Shown one piece after another: positions 35,155 to 44,965 of a stretch of 64,000 bases of DNA. The stretch's first letter is position 1; the number at the start of each line of letters is the position of its first letter. The DNA is taken from NCBI GenBank assembly GCA_002762785.1, contig PCXY01000004.1, positions 1-64,000 of the forward strand, given 5' to 3'. The position numbers and the translations under genes are program-made. The notes under the pieces were generated by a model. It was not told the DNA's origin, searched no databases, and was given only the letters and a program-made list of their open reading frames with translations. The DNA is from Candidatus Woesearchaeota archaeon CG10_big_fil_rev_8_21_14_0_10_45_16. GTDB taxonomy: Archaea; Nanobdellota; Nanobdellia; Woesearchaeales; GW2011-AR9.

Positions 35155-37061
35155 TGCAGCAAGTCCTCACCGTCTAATTTTTGTTTAATGTTGAAGGAAC
35201 CAAGGATCGTCGGGGCGATATCCAGCAGTGAAGCTTTCTCTTGGTTGATCTTCATGTTGCTGAACAGCACTCCTGGCACGAAGCTCGGGTCTACCAGATG
35301 ATCTCCACTCCATTTCTTTTCGTTATCGATGATCGTCTCTGGACCGAAACCACCGACCGCAGTCTGCCAGGACATACGGTAACCGGGATTGAAACCGATG
35401 ATGATATCCGGCGCGTTGTCAAGATAACCTCCAGAATAGAGCTCTTCTTTTCTATAGGCTTTATAGATGACTTTTTTCCCGGTCTTCGGATCTTTCAGCT
35501 CTTCCAATCCATCGATCATCTCTGTGACTGTCGCTTCTCTATCTTTGACTATCCCTTTGCTTTCACGTCCTTCAGCATTCACATAGATGCTGGTGAATCC
35601 TAATGAATAGGCTTTGGTCTTGGTCCAATCGACGGTCTGGAACAGCGGGTCTTCTTTACCATCTAACTCTTTATTGACGGTCATGAAACCGTTCTCTACC
35701 AGCCAATTATTGATGCTTACGGCCCTTTCAAAAGAAGTGATGCCATGGTCGGAGATGATAAACAGCCGCGTGTTCTCGTCAAGCTGTCCAAGAAGCTTTC
35801 CCAGAAAAGCATCTTTCTCTTGATAATAATCAAGCAGGGCTTTGTCGATGGCCAATCCAGGTCTATCATCTTCCAGAACTTTCTCATTCCAGAAGACGTG
35901 CTGCAGCCGGTCTGAAGTGTCGAAAACAAAAGCCAGCAGGCTTTGTTTTTTGGTCTTGAAGAGATTAAATTCTTTCCAGAACATCTTTGTCCTTTCTTCT
36001 TCTATCTCTCGTGTCTGTTCGAGGAAGGCCTTGCGGTCAAGCCGTCCGTTGACATAGCCGTCAGTCTCTTCTGGCATCCCTAACGTGTAATACGGGCCGA
36101 TCTCCTTTGCCAATTCCGATGAATATGAGCCTGGATAAGAGATGTCCAGCACCGGGTTTTCAGGATCGATCTGTAAAGTGGTCATGTACATCTGGAAAGG
36201 TTCGGTGTCTATCAGATAAACTTTGAAAGTAGCAGTGATCTTCTTCAATAAGCTTACTTTGAATGTTGCTCTTATCCAGGGGCTCCACTCTCCTTTATTT
36301 AACTGATAAGTCTGTCCGTCGACTGCAAATACCGCATCATGATCCCGACTAGGGGTTAGAGAGATGACAAGTGGTGTAGTGACGTCGATGATCTCGCCGT
36401 TTTTTATGGTTCGTGGTCCGGTCAGGAAAGTGTTGACCTGGCTGTCTTCAACGGAAACAGAAATCACTTTCTCTTTATCAGCCGCTTCAAAGGTCTTATC
36501 GGAAGTATAAAAGCTGTAACCGCTGAGAAATCCTTTTATGTCCGGGACGCCGAGACCAGAGAACATCTTTCCGGATACTTTTTCCGGAGGAAAAGTTACC
36601 GGCCAGCGGATGATGGTCGTATCGATCCCCGCATCAGAAGTCAATTTCCAGAAGGGGGTTCCTTTCACATAACTCTCGTAGCTTGTGCCACCTAGACCTT
36701 CCTTTGGCTTGGCTAAAGATAGTTCCGGGATCATCCTCTGCGGATCTCTTCGTATGAAATCAAAGATATTGTGTTTTCCAGGGTTAAGGCCGGTAGAGAT
36801 AGAGACCCAGGCCACAGGGCTTTCCGGCGGGGTGACTGTATCTAACCGTAGGAATGATCCCTTGTCGGCTAGTATCTGGAAGTTAGGTAGTTTCCCTGCC
36901 GCCATGAGGCTTTTTGTCACCTTGTGATCCATGCCGTCTATGCCGATGATCAATACCTTTTGGTCCATTTTTTCTTTACCCCTAAATGTATCGAATGTAA
37001 GATAGGCAGCACCGATGACGATGATTATCAGAAGCCATGCTCCTATCTTATTTTTTGCCAT
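35151..37061 (-). CDS. Alkaline phosphatase superfamily / type I phosphodiesterase, membrane anchored
   Basis: VLIIGIDGMDHKVTKSL; FIISDHGITSFERAVSINNWL; WSGDHLVDPSFVPGVLFS. Confidence 0.9.
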   Translation of the reverse strand: MAKNKIGAWLLIIIVIGAAYLTFDTFRGKEKMDQKVLIIGIDGMDHKVTKSLMAAGKLPNFQILADKGSFLRLDTVTPPESPVAWVSISTGLNPGKHNIFDFIRRDPQRMIPELSLAKPKEGLGGTSYESYVKGTPFWKLTSDAGIDTTIIRWPVTFPPEKVSGKMFSGLGVPDIKGFLSGYSFYTSDKTFEAADKEKVISVSVEDSQVNTFLTGPRTIKNGEIIDVTTPLVISLTPSRDHDAVFAVDGQTYQLNKGEWSPWIRATFKVSLLKKITATFKVYLIDTEPFQMYMTTLQIDPENPVLDISYPGSYSSELAKEIGPYYTLGMPEETDGYVNGRLDRKAFLEQTREIEEERTKMFWKEFNLFKTKKQSLLAFVFDTSDRLQHVFWNEKVLEDDRPGLAIDKALLDYYQEKDAFLGKLLGQLDENTRLFIISDHGITSFERAVSINNWLVENGFMTVNKELDGKEDPLFQTVDWTKTKAYSLGFTSIYVNAEGRESKGIVKDREATVTEMIDGLEELKDPKTGKKVIYKAYRKEELYSGGYLDNAPDIIIGFNPGYRMSWQTAVGGFGPETIIDNEKKWSGDHLVDPSFVPGVLFSNMKINQEKASLLDIAPTILGSFNIKQKLDGEDLLQ

Positions 37062-37258
37062 AATGAGATAACTCTCTTCTTAACTGGTCGGTAAAAGTAT
37101 CTGGCGCAGAAGCCGCCCACTGCGGTGACGATGCCGACGATGACCGGCCACAAAGAACCGGTAATCATCCCCCCCGTTCCGGGATCGATATAAGCTGCTG
37201 CGCTGACTGAACTGATAGATATAGCTAATATGCAGCAAGACCACTTCATTTTTGACAC
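37043..37258 (-). CDS. Small membrane protein (AYIDPGTGGMI type)
   Basis: 71 aa; signal-like N-terminus then AYIDPGTGGMITGSLWPVIVGIVTAVGGFCARYFYRPVKKR. Confidence 0.75.
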   Translation of the reverse strand: MSKMKWSCCILAISISSVSAAAYIDPGTGGMITGSLWPVIVGIVTAVGGFCARYFYRPVKKRVISLWQKIR

Positions 37259-37376
37259 TCTTAGACCACCCTTTCAGTTAAAGTATTCCTAAGTTATTTA
37301 TATTCTTTCTGATATTATATCGTCATCGCTCTGGACTCGCAATACTTTTATAAAGTTCCTCCTCTCTTAAATTAGC

Positions 37377-38210
37377 ATGGCTGAGGAACTGACTGATGAG
37401 CAGCGGAAGAAGCTGGAAGAGAAGCTGCGAAGCATGTCTCCTGAAGAGATTGCCGCCCTTCAGAAACAGCAGTGCGTCTTCTGTCAGATCGTGGAAGGCA
37501 AGATACCCACTAAAAAGATCTACGAGGATGAGACCTGCCTGATCATCCTTGACATCAACCCGGCTGCCAAAGGTCATCTGCTGCTGATCCCCAGACAGCA
37601 TCATCCGATCATGCCTCTTATCTCTGACAAAGAGCTGAGCCATCTCTATCTGGTGGCTAAATTTGTTTCTCAATCTTTGTTGCGGGAGCTGAAAGCTTCC
37701 GGCACGACCATTTTCGCCGCCAACGGCGCCGCTGCCGGTCAGAGAGTTCCTCATTTCATCCTTCATGTAATACCAAGGAAAGACGGCGACAAGATCCTGC
37801 CTAGTGAAGAGAAGATGATAGATATTGGGATGATCGGGAACGTCAAAGAGACCATCCAGAACCAGCTGTTCCAAGAGCTTGGTGTGAAGAAAAAGGTGGT
37901 ATCGGTACAGAAAAAGCTGGAAGCTGGGCCGGAAAATGAGCCCGAAGAGATAGAAGAACCGCCGCAAGGATCTGAAGATGAAGCTGAAGCTGAGGAAGCT
38001 GAAAAGTTCAGGAAACCGACTGCGAGAAGACCTCGATCAAAAAAGACCCGGAAAAGCAAAGAGGAAGACGTAGAAGAACCGCCGCAAGGGTCTGAAGATG
38101 AAGAAGAAGCGGAAGCGGCGGGAGAGTTTGGGACGTCTCCTACCAGAAAAGTGAAAAAAGACAAGGACGATGCCGTCTCTCTGGATGACATCGCCGACCT
38201 GTTCAGGTAA
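37377..38210 (+). CDS. HIT-domain protein with acidic/basic C-terminal repeat
   Basis: CVFCQIVEGKIPTKKIYEDETCLIILDINPAAKGHLLLIPRQHH...VPHFILHVIPR. Confidence 0.9.
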   Translation: MAEELTDEQRKKLEEKLRSMSPEEIAALQKQQCVFCQIVEGKIPTKKIYEDETCLIILDINPAAKGHLLLIPRQHHPIMPLISDKELSHLYLVAKFVSQSLLRELKASGTTIFAANGAAAGQRVPHFILHVIPRKDGDKILPSEEKMIDIGMIGNVKETIQNQLFQELGVKKKVVSVQKKLEAGPENEPEEIEEPPQGSEDEAEAEEAEKFRKPTARRPRSKKTRKSKEEDVEEPPQGSEDEEEAEAAGEFGTSPTRKVKKDKDDAVSLDDIADLFR

Positions 38211-38212
38211 AG

Positions 38213-38737
38213 ATGGAATGCGAATACTGTGAGATAATCAATGGTAAAGGAAGAGCAGAAGTCCTTTACGAAGACAATGATGTAGCTATCGCTGTCAAAG
38301 ACAAAGTGTTCACACCCGGCCAAATCACTATCTTCCCTAAAAAACATTACACAATATTAGAGATGGTCCCTAGCAGAGTCCTTGAGAAATGCGTCGCATT
38401 CGCCAATAAGACCAGCAAGGCTGTCTTTGCCGGGATGGGCAGCCAGGGGACGAATATCATCATCCAGAACGGGCTGGGTGCCGGCCAGTCTGTACCGCAT
38501 TTTGGCATCGAGGTAGTTCCCAGACGTGAAGGAGATGCTGTAAACTTACAGTGGGAATCGCGGCAGCTGGCTGAAGATGAGGTGGAGATGACTTTCAGTC
38601 GGCTCAAGAAAGAAGTTCCCGATATCGTCAAAAGGGGATTGAAAGGCGAAGAGACCGTCGAGGCTATCGAAGAGGATCAGGAAGAAAGATCGACTAAAGA
38701 CAGTTACCTTCTAAAATCATTGCGAAGAATCCCTTAA
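38213..38737 (+). CDS. HIT-domain protein, degenerate active site
   Basis: CEYCEIINGKGRAEVLYEDNDVAIAVKDKVFTPGQITIFPKKHYTILE...VPHFGIEVVPRREGD. Confidence 0.88.
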   Translation: MECEYCEIINGKGRAEVLYEDNDVAIAVKDKVFTPGQITIFPKKHYTILEMVPSRVLEKCVAFANKTSKAVFAGMGSQGTNIIIQNGLGAGQSVPHFGIEVVPRREGDAVNLQWESRQLAEDEVEMTFSRLKKEVPDIVKRGLKGEETVEAIEEDQEERSTKDSYLLKSLRRIP

Positions 38738-39021
38738 CGTTTCTTGTTGAGATATGTCGACATCAGCGTGGAGATGATCGTTATCCAGATGATGCCTGAG
38801 ATCAGCAGATGAAGAAAGTTATCCCAGCCGCTAAGATAGATCATGGCGGCGATGGCGATGATGCCGATAGCCAGGTTTAACGGCAGAATCTTCTTAAGAC
38901 CTTCCCGCAGGATGTCCATATTTGTGGGTTTTCCTTTTGGTTCCTGGCGTTTCTGCTGAAGCTTGTACTCCCGGATAACTTTTTCACGGAACAGCTTTTC
39001 TTCTAAAGGCGTCATCTCCAT
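38734..39021 (-). CDS. Small membrane protein (2 TM)
   Basis: 95 aa; ILPLNLAIGIIAIAAMIYLSG and LLISGIIWITIISTLMSTYL. Confidence 0.65.
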   Translation of the reverse strand: MEMTPLEEKLFREKVIREYKLQQKRQEPKGKPTNMDILREGLKKILPLNLAIGIIAIAAMIYLSGWDNFLHLLISGIIWITIISTLMSTYLNKKR

Positions 39022-39065
39022 GGACGGGAGGAAAGGAGAAAGAGTTTATAATATTTGTTGCTCAT

Positions 39066-42000
39066 CTATTCCGGCATCATGGAAAGGAAAGTCTGAGCTC
39101 CGACCTTGACCTGTCCTCTTAACGGATCTTTTTCAGCTACATTATAATTGGTAAGGGCCGTCAATCTTTCTTTGATATCTGAGTAGTTTAATAGGTTGGA
39201 GTTTTGCGGGCTATCTTCATCAAAGTTATCAAGTCCTAAAGAGTGGTCGCGCAGTCTTAAAGCAGAGCCAGCTCGTACCAATCCCCAATACATGTGTTCG
39301 TTCGTCCCTGGCGAAAGGCTGGTGAGGCAGTTCTGGGCTAGTTGATAGGCTCCTTGCATCTGTTTCTCAGCTTCTCCGTCTGAGATGATGCCGAAAGTTT
39401 CCGGCAGCTTGTCGGCGGGATGTTCGCTAATGTACGCCAGGCAGGTATTCTGTGCTTCTTCTCTTTCCTTGAGTGAAACACCGGGAGCGTATAGTTCCGG
39501 GTGTTCATGTATCTCTTTGACCATTTCAGTGATCATCGGCTTGAAGATGGTCCCGGCGAAGACTCTTTTTTTCATACTAGCCTGTAAAGTTTTTTTCCCC
39601 TCTTCTGGGAGAGCAGTCGCCGCCAGGGCGTATTTTATTTCTTCTGAGCCAGCTCTTTCTTTTATTTCTATCAAAGATTCAACTACTGCCCATGCAGTTT
39701 CACTGGCCGTACCGGTCTTTACTCCTGTGTACATCTCTTTTCTTGTTGATAGACTTTTCCTTCCCTTTCCAAGAGCTTTTTCCTCTATCGAATCGCCAGC
39801 CCGTTCTAATGCGTACCTCACCTGATCAAATGTTTTTTTACTCATGATTTCCCCTTCCAGTTCGTAACTGAATGGGGCCACTTCTCTGCCGGCGATAGTT
39901 AAGTCTCTGACAATCTTTGGAAAGACGATATGGTTCTCCTGGAATCCAGCAATGGTCCTAGCGAAGTCAGTTGAGGATCCCCCAATAGTACCGAGGGCGA
40001 TGGCATCACCTTTCTTCGCTTCTTCAAAGAACATTTCCAGATCATACCCAAATCTTGCCACCCATTCTGCGAAACCTTCCTGACCTATACCTTCTTTGAC
40101 AGTTCCATCCGTATCAATCATACCATAGACAATTCTTCTGTACAATACGGCTGTAGTCGGGTTCAATGAAAGGGTAATCATCGACACACCATTAGCTCCT
40201 TTAGGTAGCTTATTATTACCATCCCAATGTTTAGGGCACCAGCTTAGGCGTCTGACCAATTCGTTCATCTGGTATTTGTATAATTTACTGGTGATCACTC
40301 TTGGTTTACTGGATCCTGTTGATGCTGGAGGCAGAGTTGTTCCATTAAGCAGATCATCTATGGTTAGCTGCTGCGCTGGAACCTGTTGCGCTTCTTCTAA
40401 AGTAAATTTTATCTTTTCAATTTCAGGGATGCCAAGACGTTTCATCAGCTCCCTGGCTGATTCGACGTTATCAAAAGGCAGTCCTTCTTCTGTGAGGATA
40501 CGATTATATTCAGCAGCAGTTCTGCCGACGGGGATGATAGCTAGAGGGTCTTCACAGGTAGCTGGGAGTCCTTCCAAGACACTGCCGACATACCCTTTTT
40601 CTAGGCCGAGAGATAATATCAAGAGTTTTATAGCGGATTTCATTCCTTTGTTGCCTTCATAAGCAGTATTGAAGCCGAACCATTCTCCATCAGTTTGATT
40701 TTTGTTGTGGACGGCGACGATCTCACCATCTCTTACCATGACTGCTCCCAGGTTTGGAGTGGGATGGTTGGCTTTTTCCGTCGCTCTCTTGAGAAGTTCA
40801 TTTGTCTCGTATTCAACTGTTAAAGTAAGATCGAAACCGAAAGGCAATGCATCTACTCCTTTCCTCATCAAAGGTTCTAGGTTCACTCCTTGTCTCTGCA
40901 ATTCTATCAAAGCTGTTGAGATGACGGCAGGAGCCCTTTTTACGTAATCGTCTCTAGTTCTGATCTGGATGGCATCTTCTTTCAGTAGTTCTTCGGCTTC
41001 TGTGGAATTGATGTAACCCTGCAGTCGGTAGTTATTCACCAGGATCTTGTATCTGTCCATCTGCCACTTAAACCCACCTGGATTCTGGGGGTTTCGTGAA
41101 GGGTTTCTAGGCATCAAAGAAAGGAATATTGCTTCGGCTTTTGTTAGATCTTCCACTTTTTTACCAAAATAATTGTGGGCTGCTGCGCCGATGCCGTGGT
41201 TGCCGTCTCCAAAGTAGATGGTGTTTAGATACATCTCCATAATCTTATCCTTGGTATCTTTACCGTAGAGACGCTCAGCTTCTTTTTCCAAAGCGGTAGC
41301 ATAGAGCACTTCCCTTACTTTCTGGATCTTTCCTTCCAGGCCGCTTCTTTTAGCTACCTCTCCGCTCTCCGTCATCAAAGACTTAGCGACTTGTTCTGTG
41401 ATACCGCTCGCTCCGGTTATCCTTCTCGTTGCAAGGTAGACCAAAGGAATCTTCAGCTTTCCCGTAAGATTGAGGCCTTTGTGTTTTCTGAAGCCGCGGT
41501 CTTCCTTGTTGATGAAAGCTTGTATGACGTGGTCTGGCAGCTGTTGATAAGTGATGGGGATTCTGCTGACATGTTCATATATCAAGTATCGTCCATCTTC
41601 ACTGCAATCTGGATTGTCTTTTGATGGTTTACAGGTGATCGAGATACGTCTCATATCGCTTTCCATCCAGGGGCTTTTAGTCAGTATGTCCAGGCTTGGG
41701 TAACCTTCTACTTCAGTTTCCACATTTATCTTAACACCAGGGATAAGCTCATGCCGCTTTGCATTCAAGCTTTTCTTGAAATAATCCTGCTCAGGAATAA
41801 TGTTTTGTCCGTCATCGTCTTTTCTTTCAATAAGATTGACAACCTTCCGTCCTACATCTTTTGCCTGCTCATACGTGTTATACTCGTCCCACGTGCGGCC
41901 GATCTGTTCTTTAGAGTTATCTATGATGTGATCTGCTATGATGCCTTGACCTATGACGCCAACATAATGTTCTTCGACGAGAAAGGCTAAAGGTACGCTT

Positions 42001-42350
42001 GAGGTGGATCCTAATGCACCAAGCCACATCAATCCGCCAGCAGCACGACGTGACCACTTACCAAAGCTTTTTCTCTCTCTACCACTTCGCCAGATAGAAT
42101 TACCTGTTCTGCCTATGATCTGGCTGGGGATAGTCCCAAGTCCAGTCAATCCCCCGACGACACCAGCTGCCACCGTCACCGGTGTTCCTACAACGCTCGC
42201 AGTATAACCAAGAGCCTTGCCAACACCACTCTTTCTTTGAGAAGCCCATTTCCATAAGCTGACAGTTGGGGTATAAGCCCAGGTGACGGGAGAGGCGACG
42301 CTACGTCCGATATTTCTGCCTAGTCCTTTGACGACGTCTTCCAAGCCCAT
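39066..42350 (-). CDS. Class A penicillin-binding protein-like glycosyltransferase/transpeptidase (PBP1A-like)
   Basis: GT51: INKEDRGFRKHKGLN, GASGITEQVAKSL, EMYLNTIYFGDGNHGIGAAAHNYFGK, LMPRNPSRNP. Transpeptidase: SAIK (SxxK), SLN (SxN), VKTGTASETAWAV (KTG). Confidence 0.92.
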   Translation of the reverse strand: MGLEDVVKGLGRNIGRSVASPVTWAYTPTVSLWKWASQRKSGVGKALGYTASVVGTPVTVAAGVVGGLTGLGTIPSQIIGRTGNSIWRSGRERKSFGKWSRRAAGGLMWLGALGSTSSVPLAFLVEEHYVGVIGQGIIADHIIDNSKEQIGRTWDEYNTYEQAKDVGRKVVNLIERKDDDGQNIIPEQDYFKKSLNAKRHELIPGVKINVETEVEGYPSLDILTKSPWMESDMRRISITCKPSKDNPDCSEDGRYLIYEHVSRIPITYQQLPDHVIQAFINKEDRGFRKHKGLNLTGKLKIPLVYLATRRITGASGITEQVAKSLMTESGEVAKRSGLEGKIQKVREVLYATALEKEAERLYGKDTKDKIMEMYLNTIYFGDGNHGIGAAAHNYFGKKVEDLTKAEAIFLSLMPRNPSRNPQNPGGFKWQMDRYKILVNNYRLQGYINSTEAEELLKEDAIQIRTRDDYVKRAPAVISTALIELQRQGVNLEPLMRKGVDALPFGFDLTLTVEYETNELLKRATEKANHPTPNLGAVMVRDGEIVAVHNKNQTDGEWFGFNTAYEGNKGMKSAIKLLILSLGLEKGYVGSVLEGLPATCEDPLAIIPVGRTAAEYNRILTEEGLPFDNVESARELMKRLGIPEIEKIKFTLEEAQQVPAQQLTIDDLLNGTTLPPASTGSSKPRVITSKLYKYQMNELVRRLSWCPKHWDGNNKLPKGANGVSMITLSLNPTTAVLYRRIVYGMIDTDGTVKEGIGQEGFAEWVARFGYDLEMFFEEAKKGDAIALGTIGGSSTDFARTIAGFQENHIVFPKIVRDLTIAGREVAPFSYELEGEIMSKKTFDQVRYALERAGDSIEEKALGKGRKSLSTRKEMYTGVKTGTASETAWAVVESLIEIKERAGSEEIKYALAATALPEEGKKTLQASMKKRVFAGTIFKPMITEMVKEIHEHPELYAPGVSLKEREEAQNTCLAYISEHPADKLPETFGIISDGEAEKQMQGAYQLAQNCLTSLSPGTNEHMYWGLVRAGSALRLRDHSLGLDNFDEDSPQNSNLLNYSDIKERLTALTNYNVAEKDPLRGQVKVGAQTFLSMMPE

Positions 42351-42467
42351 TTTAGCTTAAAATACCTTCTTTTATTTATAAATCTTTCGCTTTTGTAATA
42401 ACTAAGGAGTGGTGATAAAAACAGAATCCCCAACACATTTATAAAACAGCCCTCCCCTGAAACAGCT

Positions 42468-44927
42468 ATGGAAATCTGCTTCTATCCCTATGATTTTCAG
42501 TACCGTGTACAGGACGACGTTGTCCAGGTTTACCTCTATGCCAGACAAGATTCAGGAGAGCAGATCTGTGTCGTCTACAAGCACCAGCCGTCGTTCTTTG
42601 CTTCTCTGCTGAACATAGATGAGAAAGAGTTTGAGAAGAGACTTTCCACTTTGAAAATGGATGGCCCGAGACCCGCAAAAGTGATCTCATTCGAAAAGGT
42701 AGAAAAAGAACTGCTGGGGAAGAAGAGAGAGTTCTATCAAATCTATGCCAACTATCCGAAAGCTGTGCCGGTCTTAGCGAGAGAGATCCAGTCCTGGGGC
42801 GTTCCCTGTTTTGAGAAAGATATCTTGTTCATCCATCGCTTCCTGCGAGACTTGAAGATCCTGCCGATGACCTTAGTCAAAGCGGAAGGAGAATTCAGAG
42901 AAAGTTCACAGCGTGTCAAGACGTTCTTTGCCGATACCTTGAAACAAGAAGATACTGCGCCCGGAAAGCATTGGAAAGTTCTGGCGTTAGACATCGAGAC
43001 TTATGCTCACCGGAAAGAGATCGATGCCGTCAGAAACCCTGTATTGATGGTCGCTCTCTACGGTGAGAACGGCGACGGTACACCTTTCCGGAAAGTCATA
43101 ACCTGGAAAGAGACCGGGAAAAATCTAGAGTATGAAGAGGTTGTAGCCGACGAGAAAGCGTTGATAGAAAGGTTGAGCGGGATCATCAAAGAATATTCTC
43201 CAGATATCATCACTGGCTACTTCACCGACGGCTTTGATTTTCCTTACCTGAACACACGAGCGCAGAAATATAAGCTGTCTTTAGATTGGGGACTGGATAA
43301 TTCTACTCTGTTCGTCCGCAGCGGCGCCGGCTTCCGTGATACAGAATGCAAGATTGCCGGCATGCTTCATCTTGACCTGCTTAAGTTTGTCAAATATATC
43401 TTTGGAAAGAACCTTAAGACCGACAGCTACTCTCTCGGCGCTGTCTCTCAGGAACTGCTGGGCATAACTAAACATGATGTCAACCTCGATGAATTGTCGA
43501 CAGCGTGGGATCAGCATGATAAAAAGAAACTGCTGGCGTTCTGCGAATACAACTTGCAGGATGCCCATCTGACGTTTAAGATGTGCCAGAAATTATTGTC
43601 TGACATGATTGAGTTCACTAAGATCGTCGGTGTGCCGACATATGATGTTATCAGGATGCGCTTCTCTCGGCTGGTGGAAAATTACATCCTGAAACGGGCC
43701 ATGGAACATGACGTCTTGGCTCCCAACAAGCCTGACGACCAGGAGCTTGGCGAGAGGATGAATGAATCTATCGAAGGAGCTTTTGTCTATGAGCCGACCC
43801 CTGGCTTATATCAAGATCTGGTTGTCTTCGATTTCCGTTCACTATATCCGACGATCATCGTCTCTCATAACCTCGGACCGGAGTCGTTCAAAGCGGAAGG
43901 AAAAGATAAAGTTACAGTTCCAGGGAAAGAAGAATACTGGTTCTCTACTGAGAAAGCGTTCATCCCTTCTGTCTTGGCTGACCTTATCACCTATCGCATG
44001 GAGATCAAGAATGAGATCAAGAAAGAGAAGAAACAAGGAAATGACACTTCGTTCCTGGAAGCGCGTTCCTACGCTTATAAGATCCTGGCCAACTCTTTCT
44101 ACGGCTATCTTGGTTTTTACGGAGCCAGATGGTACTGCCTGGAATGCGCCGCTTCTACTACTGCCTATGCCCGTCATTACATCAAGAAGACCATCGAGAA
44201 AGCAGAACAGACTGGTTTTAAAGTAGTTTACGGCGATACTGATTCCTGTTTCTTCCTGCTGGGAGAGAAAAAGTTGCAGGACGCTTTGAAGTTTATGGAT
44301 GACGTCAATAAAGATCTTCCTGGAATGATGGAACTGGAGTTTGAAGGTCATTTTCCTCGGGGAATATTCGTGGCCATCAAAGGGACGGAGAAGGGCGCCA
44401 AGAAAAAATACGCGCTCGTCCGTGAAGATGGCAGCATGAAAATCACTGGATTTGAGACAGTAAGACGGAACTGGTCTCTTTTGGCTAAAGAGTTGCAGGA
44501 AGAAGTCTTACATCTGGTCTTGTCTGATAAAGTTGAGAAAGCGGTGGAATATGTTAAGAAGACCATCGAAGAACTGCAGTCAGGCAAGATCCCTTTGGAG
44601 AAGCTTATCATCAAGACTCAGCTGACTCGGGAACTGTCGAAGTATGCATCCATCGGTCCTCATGTCTCAGTGGCCAGAAGGATGGCCGAAAAAGGCGAAC
44701 CGGTCCACGTCGGCATGGTCGTCGAATATGTGATCGTCAAAGGCAAAGGATTGGTGCGGGAACGGGCCATGATGCTGGAGGAAGTTTCCGAAGGCCAGTA
44801 TGACTCTGAATATTATCTGAACCACCAGCTGCTGCCTGCCGTTTCCAGTATCTTTACGGTGCTGGGCTATTCTGAGGACTCCCTGCTGGGAAAAGCAGAA
44901 CAGACGGGTTTGGGCGCTTATTTCTGA
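42468..44927 (+). CDS. polB: Family B DNA polymerase
   Basis: ALDIETY; DFRSLYPTIIVSHN; ANSFYGYLGFYGARWYC; VVYGDTDSCFF. Confidence 0.97.
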   Translation: MEICFYPYDFQYRVQDDVVQVYLYARQDSGEQICVVYKHQPSFFASLLNIDEKEFEKRLSTLKMDGPRPAKVISFEKVEKELLGKKREFYQIYANYPKAVPVLAREIQSWGVPCFEKDILFIHRFLRDLKILPMTLVKAEGEFRESSQRVKTFFADTLKQEDTAPGKHWKVLALDIETYAHRKEIDAVRNPVLMVALYGENGDGTPFRKVITWKETGKNLEYEEVVADEKALIERLSGIIKEYSPDIITGYFTDGFDFPYLNTRAQKYKLSLDWGLDNSTLFVRSGAGFRDTECKIAGMLHLDLLKFVKYIFGKNLKTDSYSLGAVSQELLGITKHDVNLDELSTAWDQHDKKKLLAFCEYNLQDAHLTFKMCQKLLSDMIEFTKIVGVPTYDVIRMRFSRLVENYILKRAMEHDVLAPNKPDDQELGERMNESIEGAFVYEPTPGLYQDLVVFDFRSLYPTIIVSHNLGPESFKAEGKDKVTVPGKEEYWFSTEKAFIPSVLADLITYRMEIKNEIKKEKKQGNDTSFLEARSYAYKILANSFYGYLGFYGARWYCLECAASTTAYARHYIKKTIEKAEQTGFKVVYGDTDSCFFLLGEKKLQDALKFMDDVNKDLPGMMELEFEGHFPRGIFVAIKGTEKGAKKKYALVREDGSMKITGFETVRRNWSLLAKELQEEVLHLVLSDKVEKAVEYVKKTIEELQSGKIPLEKLIIKTQLTRELSKYASIGPHVSVARRMAEKGEPVHVGMVVEYVIVKGKGLVRERAMMLEEVSEGQYDSEYYLNHQLLPAVSSIFTVLGYSEDSLLGKAEQTGLGAYF

Positions 44928-44965
44928 GGAAAACCTTTTATAATCGCTCTTCTTTTCATTTAAAT

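Noticed and set aside
37323-37967. Minus-strand 214-aa ORF
   Set aside because: Fully antisense to the first HIT gene, which has clear family motifs.
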